This document shows positions 25,101 to 36,300 of a stretch of DNA of 64,000 nucleotides, one piece after another. The DNA comes from Fistularia commersonii. Taxonomy: Eukaryota; Chordata; Actinopteri; Syngnathiformes; Fistulariidae. The position numbers and the translations under genes were made by a program. Under the pieces are notes generated by a model. That model did no database searches, was not told the origin of the DNA, and saw only the letters and a program-made list of their open reading frames with translations. The stretch lies in contig JBBMNZ010000019.1 of the NCBI GenBank assembly GCA_037954325.1, positions 10,120,501-10,184,500 of the forward strand. Reading direction: 5' to 3'. Each line of letters starts with the position of its first letter. The stretch's first letter is position 1.

Positions 25101-28100
25101 CTGCCTTGCCCGGAACTGAAAATATTTCAGGAGTATTATTTTTTTTTCATGCGATCTTTCAGATATTCCTTCGCTTCTTTGTGAGTTGACCTGATTGCCA
25201 AAATCTGTCTTTTTAAGTTCTCAGTGGCATTAACTGGAGTCCAGAACTGCAAACGGGTCATTTCCCAAACCAAAAATACATTTTGTTCCAGTAATCCTTA
25301 CATCCAGGAGCATCTGCACCAGACTACACAAGAGATGTTATCAGTTTAATAATGCCCGAGTTGTTTTGTATTCTCCCAGCTTTTTTTCCTAGGGAACGAA
25401 TGAAAAAATGATAATAAGATCATCATAACTTCCTCATGCTTCACAAACTCTGCAAGTTTCATTAGAATCAGGCAAGCCATGGCTTTATCATAGAAAAGGC
25501 ACACGTTAAAGTCTGGACACCTCCTGCTTTACCGCTCTTCAGTTAAATCATCCACAGACTAGATCATTTCCATAATTGTCTGAACATGATGTTCAATTTT
25601 CGATGGGACGATTTAATTTGAATCGAAATTTGATTACCTTAAGATAACCTCCAGCGAACCTTGGGGAGTGAGGGGATGGCATTAACCTCATGTTGAGAAA
25701 GAAAACTTGATGGATTCATGACCGTGGCTGATATTTCCAAATAATGATCATACTGAGATTCCCGCAGAGAGGCCTTTAAGAAAATCAAGCAAAGTTCTGG
25801 GACAAATATTTTGATGTGATCTTTTTAGAAGATATTTATTATCAAAATGAGCTACTTTGGTAGTAAATCAATCTGCATTCACTGAACAAACTGATCCTCA
25901 TTAGACACAGTTAAAAGTCCCTGCTCATTTCCACATAACAACTGAATTAAATACAGTGGAGACAACGCCGTGCCTCGAAGCCGTCTCTCATGTTCGCTAA
26001 ACTTTAAATCCGCCACAGCGTGAAAAGTGATGAAACAGACACTTTTCTTTGCACATGAAAAAGGCAAACGCGGGGACGAAAATGTTTCATCAGTGCAAAG
26101 GGAAAGGAGCGAGAGCCAATGACGGCACGGAAACGCAGCCATCGCAAAGACATGGCTGGGTTCTCGCTCCAATGAGAGGACTTTAAAATGTATTACTCAA
26201 CATTCATTCATTTATCGTAAAGAACAATGAAATGTTACATCTGAAACTTTGTACAATATTTCCTTCATGTATCACACGCAGCAGCTGTCTGGATACAGAG
26301 CAGTCTGAGATACATGTCTGCATCGTTGTCAGTGGATGAAAAGTCAGATCGTGGCTGCTACTTTGAATTAATTTAACTCGTCCTAGCGTACAAGACTGTC
26401 TCATTACCGGGTGGAAGTGTTGGGAGGGAAGCGGAGGAGCATGGCAGGGAGAGGAGGGGACGCCATGTCAGCCGGAGGCCTCGGGACGGGCCCCGGGGAC
26501 AAGTCATACCACATGTCTATTAAGAGTAAAGTCAAGGAGTGTTTAGAGTGTGTGAACACGGTGTCAAACTGTAGGCTGCTGTTTGTGTCGGCATACGAGA
26601 CTGTGTGTGCGTGTGTGTTTGTATTTGTGTGTACAATGTTAACAGGACAGAAGAAACAGAGGTCAGAGCTTTCACAGTTGACAAGTAACAGCTAGAGGCT
26701 TCATTCTGGTGGAAGGAGTAGCCCCCAGGGTTAGCATGCTGCCATCCCTCTTCTCTGTACGCCAAAGAAACACAAGGCAAAGCATGTCAGTGGAATGGAA
26801 CAGTCAAGGTCATAAAGAATATTAATCAAGTTCCTGATATCCATTTATTATTTTTTTATTGTACAGATGCACAAGATGTAGAGATTGTACATCAGGCAAA
26901 TGGAAGAATCTGTTATCGAGTGCACATAGCAATGTTTTAATCCTAGTATCCTCATTGATTCATGTATGTATGTGAGTCAGTCAAATGGGAACCCATGCCT
27001 TGAGGACAATGAAAAAAAAAACAAAAAAGTACAGATTTTGGGGAGCTCTACAAAAAACATGGCAAAAAAGCTCTCGCCAATGAGCTCGCAATTTCATCAT
27101 ATACAGTTTTGGCTGGGCGTTGAGTTAAAGTACACGTCAGTCATCTGAAAAGTAGTTTCAATTGACCACGGGGTCGCAACCCATTTATTACATTACAGGG
27201 ATGAGACAGAACCATGTGTAAATAAAGCTTTACTGATTACTTTGAAAGACGCTCCATGCCAAAGCAAACTTCACCATTTTCTCCACATTACTGCTGTTAA
27301 ACCTCTTTGTTCTCGTTTTACAATTACATTGCGAGCCGAGCTGGATTTGTATTGTGAAAAACATCAATCCTGGAATTAGGATGTTTAAAGGGCTGTTCAA
27401 AGATCTCCCTTCTCCAGCAGGAGGCCGAGATTCAGCAATGAGAAAAAGAATTATTCATAGTCTGAGCTCATGTTTTATTCACCTCTCCATTAGAGTGACG
27501 AGACCTTCGGCCTTCTGCTCGTCCCTTAAATGGACAGTTTGTGGTACATTAATTGAAGTTGAAATGAGCTAACAGAAAACGCAAATCAGAAAATGGGGCT
27601 AAAATACATTTTTAGCAAGACTATCCCAAGCTAAAAGAAGTGATATGAAACAGTGGTGTTCCCTTCTAAAGTTTCACATGCAGACTTGTAGCAACATAAT
27701 AAAACATGCAATGCTGTGGTTTTAATTCTGATATAGATAAATCTCTGTGATAATTATAAGGTACAACTATTTTGCACCTCTTATCTTTAAAAGAGACAAT
27801 CATGGCACATTAATGTAAAGGTCTTTTTATTATCAAACTGAAGAATCTAGCAGGTAAGTTGTCCGAGGAACTAAAAAGGCCAAATTCTAAATTCTTGGTC
27901 TTTTGTAAATACAGCACTTCCCTTGCAAACCCGGGTTGTCTTCCTTTTCGTCATGACTGTATTTTGCGTTAATAGTGCCACTGGTATCAATGAAGAGATT
28001 TTTTTTTCACGCAGTAAATATGCAGGAAATGGCTGAAAATTTGATCAAAAAGCCACCACTGTGCTGTGATTTGATCAGAAAACAAAGGTGAAATATAAAC

Positions 28101-30266
28101 AGAACAGAATGCTGTTTAGTAGCTGCACGGAGCAGTAGTTTTATCCATGTGTCCTGTGCATAACTATTAATCTAATTGGTGTGATCAATAAAAACCTACT
28201 TCTGAATGATTTAGTTTGAGTTAAGCAAAGATCATGTCATTACTGTAATGTGTTGATAAAGTAACAGATGTGCAGAAAAAAAAAACCTTCCTCACATTAT
28301 ATAGTGATCTAGCGAGCGTGCTCAGTGAGTCTCGTCAACTGGCCGTGAAAAATAAACAAGTCATTTTAAGTGAAATATAAGACGGGGGAAATACTAATCC
28401 TTTAAAGACAAACGCCAGAAGGTCCCTAATCTAGCCAACAAGCAGATACTGCAGGCAGTGAGCAGGACAGAAGGCCAGCAGTCTCCTTGGTCCACAGTGC
28501 TGCATTACCAAAGGTCAGTTTGTTGATGGAGGAAGGTGTTGATTGTTGATTGGTTGTCTGTATCAAGGGGTCAAGCTATTTCCTGGATGTTCAAACCAAT
28601 ATATAACTGGGATATTTAACCACTGACAAATGGTTGAATTCAACCCTGTTACTTTGTACAGGGAAACTCTACGTGTCCAAACCTCATTTTTGTCAGAACA
28701 TCTGCTTTCTTCCAACAATAAAAACTTAAATAACCACAAACGTTGTTTCAAATCCATTTAAATATAGTTTACAAAGAGTGTGAGACTGGGAATAATCAGA
28801 CAGACAGGCAGCCAGTGCTTACTGAAGGAGGAAGGTAAGAGAGGGCGAGGTAATTACCATTGTGCCTCATTCAAAAAACGTTTTGTAGTAAAAAATCTTA
28901 AAAAACAAAGAAAAAAATGAATTCTTCCCTCATAAAGTTCTCCTTGCCTTCTCCTATCGTCCGCCTCCGTCCAGCACTTGTGGTCAGTAGTCAAATTCAT
29001 GTAAAACTAACACATACAGTATACACAGAGTGCCATCACTTTACCCTCAAGGGGGACACCACAGACAGAAAGCCACAAAATTGTTGGTTCGACATTAAGA
29101 GAAAAAAAGAGGCTCCAATAATCACAGATAGAAGGGAAAAACAAAACAGTTTAAATAAATACAGGCTTTGATTTAAAAAACACAGATTCAGTTAAAGTAC
29201 CATCATGTATATGCGCCGCAATCCAACATTCAGTTTAGTTAGTACGGCGTAGAAAGGCTACATTCAACCTCCAGTATTATTTCTAAAAACTGACGACGTT
29301 GGGATCTACGCAGCGGCCACTGATGGCAGCGGGAGGTTTCACTTTTAAATCTACTGGGATTTTGCAGCAATGGCGATGTTTCCATGGCAGTGGCGGTGAC
29401 TCCCGAAGCTCTAGTGTGACTTTTTGCAGCCCTCTGACCGACAGCCAAGACCGATATGAGAACGCGTCGGCTTCGCGGTGCAGCTTTGAATCACCATCTG
29501 ACCACTGCCTCGGACATTGGCTTTGCTTCTTAAACGCATGATAGCCTTGCCCCAGCTGCCACATTGGCAAATTAACTGCACTAACAAACAAGTGCATGCC
29601 CACATGCACACACAGACAGACAAGCAGTAGTGACTCCAACAGTCTCCAAAAGCAGATGTCTCGTAAAGAGATTACCTTCTCATGAAGCGCGCGCACACAC
29701 ACACTTGTTCAATCTTGGATTTTTGTAAAATTATTTCGTTTTCCTCCCCCTATGTTGTGTGTGTGTGTGTGTGTGTGCGGGGAGTGGGGTTGGTAGATGG
29801 GATGGAATGAGGATTTTTAAGAATTCTGACCTCTGATCCAATAATCTGCGGATTTGCTCGAGCCGAATCAGTAGAAAACACAAAGTCAAGCGGATGTTTG
29901 TGACTCAGAAAAAGACGTCTGCCTGCACATTCATTTGGGGAGTGAGTGTTATATCACTCACTCATACACACGCGCACACACACGCACACACAGATGGACG
30001 TCTATCGAGGCACCTCACGCACAACCTTGCCTGAATTATGATTTGAGGTTAAACACCAGATCCTTCATCTCCACTGCCAAGGACTGGACAGAGCAAAGCA
30101 TCGATTTAAAAATAACTGTTTAGGCTGCAGCACCTCCTGTTGATCAGCTGCTGCTAATACAACTGAGACTCTATATTTCTAAAATCTAAAAAACCTCTCT
30201 CTTTTTCTTTTAACCCGGCCCGATATGTCCCTACACTTTCCTCTAGATAATAATGGATGCGGTGTG

Positions 30267-30272
30267 TTTATT
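30267..30272 (-). terminator. candidate polyadenylation signal for plcb3
   Basis: tttatt on the + strand reads AATAAA on the gene strand, about 510 nt after the TAG stop. It would give a 3' UTR of about half a kilobase. It is only a candidate; I did not find a nearer AATAAA. Confidence 0.4.
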
Positions 30273-30779
30273 TTGCAAACTGTGATTTTTAAACAGACCC
30301 TGTAGGTCGTAGTCATGTTCGGTGACGGTCTAAGCTACGGGCGTAATATCCAAAGCGTGTGCAGGATTATTTTTCCTTCTCTCTGCAGTGAGTGACGCTC
30401 CGGGGAAGGACATTCAAGCACAAATGAACATGAAGCTTTAGCGATAACTGAAATAAAACCCAAGCCAAGCTTACTGACCAACAGTGAAAAGGACGTTTAG
30501 CTGAACAAGGTGACGCGTAATAAGACAGATGAAAATCTAAAAAAATAAAACGTATAAAATGAGTTTGGTTGCGAAGCTTCTGAAATTTTCAGCTTAAGAC
30601 GTATCATCTGACAAAAGCAGCTAAATAAAAAAAAAAACATTGCTTTCTCAACCAGGACAAAAAGTCTGTAATAAAAAAAGGAATAAAATTAGTAAATAGT
30701 CTGTATCATTACTATCCCACATTGTAATCACTATAGATCCCAATTAAATGTTTTTCTTTCCTTTTTACAAGTTAAAGTT

Positions 30780-31091
30780 CTAACTGAACGACATCTCGGG
30801 CTCAGAGAGGACCGGCGTCGTGGACGAGGAAGTTGAATCGGCCAATGAGGCGGTGCTATTGTCCAGACTCCTGCTCCAGATGCAACGATTGGGCGTAGAA
30901 GGGTAGGAGGGCGTGGAGCAGTTGGAGGGTGGACCCGAGCCAGAGCTGGGGCTGCTGTGATTGGACAGGGGTGAGAACAGGGAGTTCTTCTTGAGACCTT
31001 TGTTTTGGAGCTCTGTCTGCAGGTGCTGGCAGATTTCCTCCGGGAGGCCCCGGTACTCCTCCTGCAGCTGCTGCTCCAGCTGATCCTGGAG
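30780..31091 (-). CDS. plcb3: plcb3 last exon: end of coiled coil and Ser/Pro-rich tail
   Basis: Acceptor cttctccag; TAG stop at 30780-30782; 103 codons. It encodes LQDQLEQQLQEEYRGLPEEI (matching L-QL-QE---RLPQEI of PLC-beta-3), then a disordered tail rich in Ser, Pro and Asn (SNHSSPSSGSGPPSNCSTPS), and ends in EPEMSFS. Mammalian PLC-beta-3 ends in a PDZ-binding NTQL; no such motif is seen here. Confidence 0.93.
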   Translation of the reverse strand, partial: LQDQLEQQLQEEYRGLPEEICQHLQTELQNKGLKKNSLFSPLSNHSSPSSGSGPPSNCSTPSYPSTPNRCIWSRSLDNSTASLADSTSSSTTPVLSEPEMSFS

Positions 31092-33358
31092 CTGGAGAAG
31101 GAACATTGTTGAAGATGTTTAAAAATAACCTAGAGGGTTAGTCAGGGCTTCAGTTAGTGGTCTTTTTATTGACCGTGAAGGAAATGTTGACATTTTCAAC
31201 AATGACACAAGGACTTAGCTTGGTGTAGGCAAAACTGTCAGGGGCCAAAAACAGAGGGGGACTTAGCTTAGCAATGCCCAAAAAAAGAGGGAGACTTAGC
31301 TATGTGTAACAAAAAGAGAAGGACTTAGCCTGGCATAGACAGAAAAAGAAGACTTAGTGTTGCCAAAAAAGGCAGGAGACTTAGCTCAGCGTAGCCAAAA
31401 ACAGAGAGGAACTTAGCTAAGTGTAGTCCAAAAAAAAAAGGGGACATAGCATAGCCTTAAAAAGACGGGGACTTAGCTAAGCCTAACATAGCCAAAAGAG
31501 ATGAAAAAAGATGGAGAGGAAGTCTCGTATCAAATGAGTATCAAAAGGACAAAATTACTTTTTTCATTAATTTTACTTTCTACAAGTCATAAGATTTAGT
31601 GGCTGTTGAGGTCTGATCATCTAAATTTGCTTCAGTTGGAAGGAGGTCACAATGAGAAAAGACTCAAAAGGCTGGTCACTTTTTTAACATCATAAAAAAG
31701 GACCTCATTATAAAAGGAGAAAACGTTTAAAAAAAGGCTTTTTCCTTGGTAAAACAGATTTACAACAACAAGAGCGTACTAAGAACATTAGTAATTTCCT
31801 GGCCAGTGAGTGAAGAACTTTCTGCAACCATGAAGAGCTCACCACTGGAAATTCCTCATCTATGTGCTGCAGGACTTCCCGCTGCTTCAGCATCAACTTG
31901 TCCTGCCTCCTGGTCTGAGCCTCCTCCAGCTGAGGGAGAGAAAAGGACGGGAGAGGAAGGACAGAAGAAAGAAAAAAAAGGAGCAAAATTCAAGGCAAGA
32001 GTGGAGAGCAGAAGTGAAATTGCAGGATAGCAAGGTAGAGATGAGAAACTGTTTTAGAAAACAATGTATGAGTGAAATTGGTGTCTGGGTGTATGTGTGT
32101 GTGTGTGTGTGTGTTTACCCTGCGTATTAAGGCTACAGAATCTTGAATGTGTTTTCTGTTGATGTCATTCAGTTCCCTATCAAAAGAAAGGCAGACCAAT
32201 AAAGAACCATACAGTAACAGGACTCATCTGATCAATATCTGAGAAATAATCAGGTCTTTATTACGTTTCTGCCTTCTCTTTGTCGCGACTCTTTGCTTCG
32301 CTGATGCTGTTCTGACGCTTCCTGTCGAGGATTTTCTGGAGTTCCTTCTTTTCCCTGTAGATGCAACAGACATTACAATATGAGAGAAATGTCAGCGCCG
32401 TTACAAGAAGAGGTGGCCTCCAGATGATACAATGTCATATTAAAGTCTCAGGTGAAATTTAATCGCAAACCAAATCAAATAAAAAAAAAAAACATTTGTA
32501 ATAACCTATGGCTCCTTTACACAGACAAGAGAACGTGGTTACATATAATTTCACATCCTTGGGCTCTTCCTTATTCCCTTTATCTATGAGACTTCTCTGT
32601 TACGCAGAAGGATGAAGGAAGAGGAGTCAGTGTTGTGCTCTAAAGCCCATAGTTTGAGGTAAAATTTAAATAAAAAGAGTGCAGAAAAGTCTTGATGTGT
32701 TCAGTTTCCTCACAGTGATTTTACACAATTTGACATTTTCCTACTTATTATTCTCATAACCTCCTTCACTGTTATTCGGCATGTTTGTCTGAAACATTTA
32801 CGCCAATCCGCCCTCTCGTGGAATATAACTTGAAGAGGATACTAATGTACAGCGATCACAGCGACTTCTGAGCCCAACCTCCTTCAGTCCAAACTGTTCT
32901 GCATGGCCGCACTTACTTCTCGCACATCTCCCTGACCTTCTTGAGCTGAGTTGCTTGGCATTCATGGGCTGTTTCCTTTAACTTCTGGAAGGCCTGTAAA
33001 CGTAGCACAGTAGGTGACAACTTGTCAGGGGGACGCTGGGCAGACGTACCTGCAGCCAGGTTTCTCAGAGGTCACCAAATAGTACACTATTTGAATATTC
33101 AAGAATTCATGCCAGGAATACAGTGTGATAAATGTGTCACCTTGTTTATGTATGAGAGTCAGCTGTGTGTGTGTATGTGTGCGTGTGTGTTACCTCTCGC
33201 AACTGTATTTGTTGTTTCTCTCTCTCCTGTACATGTAGCTGCTGCCGGAGTTTCAGCAGTTCCTGCATTTGCCACTCTCTCAGCTGGACTGACTGTTTCT
33301 CAACCTCTTGATCCAACGCTGTCAGTTCTCGCCGTACTGGCTCCTGGGGATCACTGAG

Positions 33359-33389
<31 letters not shown>

Positions 33390-36300
33390 ATACACACACA
33401 TACACACACACACAAAGTAGTGAGCTACAACCCATTGTGCACATCTTTATGTAACAGGGCTTCCCATCATTTGCTTCTTCTTATCCTGACTTTGTTTGCC
33501 TCCTCCATCTGTTCACCCATTCATCTCTAGTGATGCATTAATGTGTTGACATTTGTAACCCCAACACCTGCCTCAGCTGGTCTGTCCATCCTAAACCCTG
33601 AAACAATGTTTAATAACAAAGTTTAATTTGGAATACTACAGGGTTACAAATGCTTTTGATAAAATGCTAATTTGAAGGCGAGATCAGGATACATCAGCCA
33701 TATTAAGTATCTGTTGTAAATTCAATAAAATTGCCCTGTGTTTTGTAAATCTCTACCGGGTGCTGTGACACCACCAGATTTTCTTGAACAAGCTGCCTCT
33801 CCTGGGTTGTAAGTCTGGGTTTTATCATCAACTGTTGTCTCTGCTTGCATTCCTCAGGGATAAATGTCAGGCCCACTATTCATTTACAAATCACAGTTAT
33901 AATGTTACTTGACGGGCTGTACCATTAATCCTGCATAATGGGGTGCTGGAGTCAATCCCTGCTGATATAAACTTAATGGCACAGTATTTGATACACATTG
34001 TGTTGATGGCAGCTCGAGCTACAGGTAACAGATGAGTGATAAGTGCTGAGAAATGAATATTAATGATCATTATTTCAAGCATTTACCTTGATTTCCAATA
34101 CCTTGAGTGATTTTGTTTTTTGTCGGATTGAATTGATTTTGTCTTATTGATTGAATTGATTTTTGTCGTTTGTGCACATCATTCAAATTAACATCACTGG
34201 TTTCAAATGACAGAAGCATAACATTAGAACAAGAAGTGTTAGGTTTTAATAGGACTGTACATCCATCCATCCATCCATCCTTACTTTTTCTTGACACTAC
34301 GTTTCAGGTGTTTCTCTATCTGACTACGCCTCCTCTGGGTGTCGGACTGAAGTTGACTGTTGCAACTCTTCTGTTCCTTGCTGAGATTCCACACCTGATA
34401 CATAAATACAGAAAAAAAAAGTTTAAATAAAAAAGCCCCTACACACAAGGCATTCACTTTTGGAGATGCTCCAGACTTTTATGAAAAGGTCATGAAGTAA
34501 AAAGTTCTTATACCTTCTTAAGATGTTTCTTCCTAAGCTCTTTGAGATCTTTGCTGTGTTTCTTAGAAAGTTTTAAGTAGTTCTTCTGCTGCCTGAGCTC
34601 CTCAATGGACTGGACCTGGATCTCTGTAAGGCAGGTAGACATAAAGGACACAAAGCTGTAGTAATGTACTGCATGTGTGAAAGGGAAAAGGGAAGAGGAG
34701 TACATTCCGGCAGATTTCTGCCAGTCTAAATCTGTCCACGTACTTTAAGTTTAACACGTAGTCAAGTGACTCTCGGAGGGACACGCAAAAGATCGGTGTG
34801 GAAATGGGTACGCTGAGATGACCTTACCTGCCAGAACAGTAGCTATGAGGTCCTCCTTCTGACTTTGCGCTACACACATTGAAGGGCAGACAAAATAGCA
34901 TGAGTGAAATGAATGAGCGGAAAGGTAGAAATCATCAGTCCAGAAAAAGCAATTTACATGACACACTTTCATGTATTGCATTTAACTAGAGCTTGATGGA
35001 TAGTCTACAGAGCGCTTGACACATGAAACATATTGTCTCCTTCTTAAAATAATCAACAAAGTCATTTTTTAATTTTTTTTTTTTTTAAGAAAACAAAAAA
35101 GCTGGGCCATATATTGAATAAGGAGTTGATTTAAGAAAAAAAAAATCAAATAATGACTTAAGCAATTATTTTGTATTTTAAGAAGGTGAAGTTATTAGTA
35201 ATGAAGTTATTGGTCATATTACAATTACCTTTTTTTTTTTTTTTTAAGGAATGGTATTAAAAGTGAAGATGACAAAAAAGGATAACGGGATGTGCCCCTC
35301 ATTGGTGAGCATCTCTACCTGTAGGTAAGCTGAAAATCTCAGGAGATTCTTCCTGTGTGGAAGGGAGGGTGTTATCAAAGGGGCAGTGGCACGGCCATCC
35401 CGGGATGGTATCGCTCTCTCGCCTTGTCTCTCCCTCTTTGGGCTGGTTCGGGACACGCTGGACAGACCCATTTGAGAGGTTATCATTAAACAATGACAGA
35501 TTTTGCTCTCTTGGAAGGGAATTTTGCGTCCGCGTCTCACCTCTCCATCTTCCTCTATGAGAACGGCCAGCTGCGTCTCTCTCTTGTCCAACTGGCTGAC
35601 GTGTTTGATGGGATTGGTGAGAGCCTCTGCATACTCTGAGAAGAAATAAACACACACACATACGTTGCGGAATTTATAATCAATGTTACAGCCAGTCCTG
35701 TCTTCAACAGGACATGTCGAAGTGCTTCAGGTCACGACCCCAAAAATATAGGGGCCTTAGACATGTGACCCCCTATCTAACCTGTTCTGGGTGGCTTATG
35801 CTGCCCTGCAAATGTCATTGGAAAAATCACCCTTTCAAAGCTAATACTCTTGAAGCGATAAGACTTCCTGGGTGTTTTCCCTTTTACGGCGATGAAGATG
35901 AAGTCAAGCTGGCAGATGTTTTGTTTTGTGTCATGCAAACTAATGCTTCTTCTCCGAGGTGATTACCCTGGTGTTCGTTGGGGATGTAGTCCTGAGCCTC
36001 GGTGTAGACCAGCAGGGAGGGCAGGAGGAGCGGCTGGTTCAGCTCATTCTTCAAGTTGATATAGTGATAGCCTGAAAAACAAGAGAGACTCCTTGGTTTT
36101 CTCTTCTGTCTCAGAAAAAAGAGCGCTCTCCGACCCCCGAGCGAGCTCGTCAGCGTACTGACCGGGTCTGATGGCGGACACGGGGAGGATCCGATGCCCG
36201 ATGAACTTGCTGTTTTCCTCAAACACGGCCATCCTCAGGGAGGCCAGCGTGGGCAGGACCACCTGAAGCCAGTCAGGCAGAAGACGTTAGATTGTAATGG

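Noticed and set aside
31213..31500. CRISPR-like spacing of repeats
   Set aside because: Units are diverged, have no constant repeat and spacer lengths, and lie in a vertebrate intron. It is a minisatellite.
33757..33856. Open stretch on the - strand (QLMIKPRLTTQERQLVQENL) between two plcb3 exons
   Set aside because: The exons on both sides join in frame without it and match PLC-beta-3 across the junction. With the available splice sites its inclusion brings a stop or a phase clash. Probably chance.
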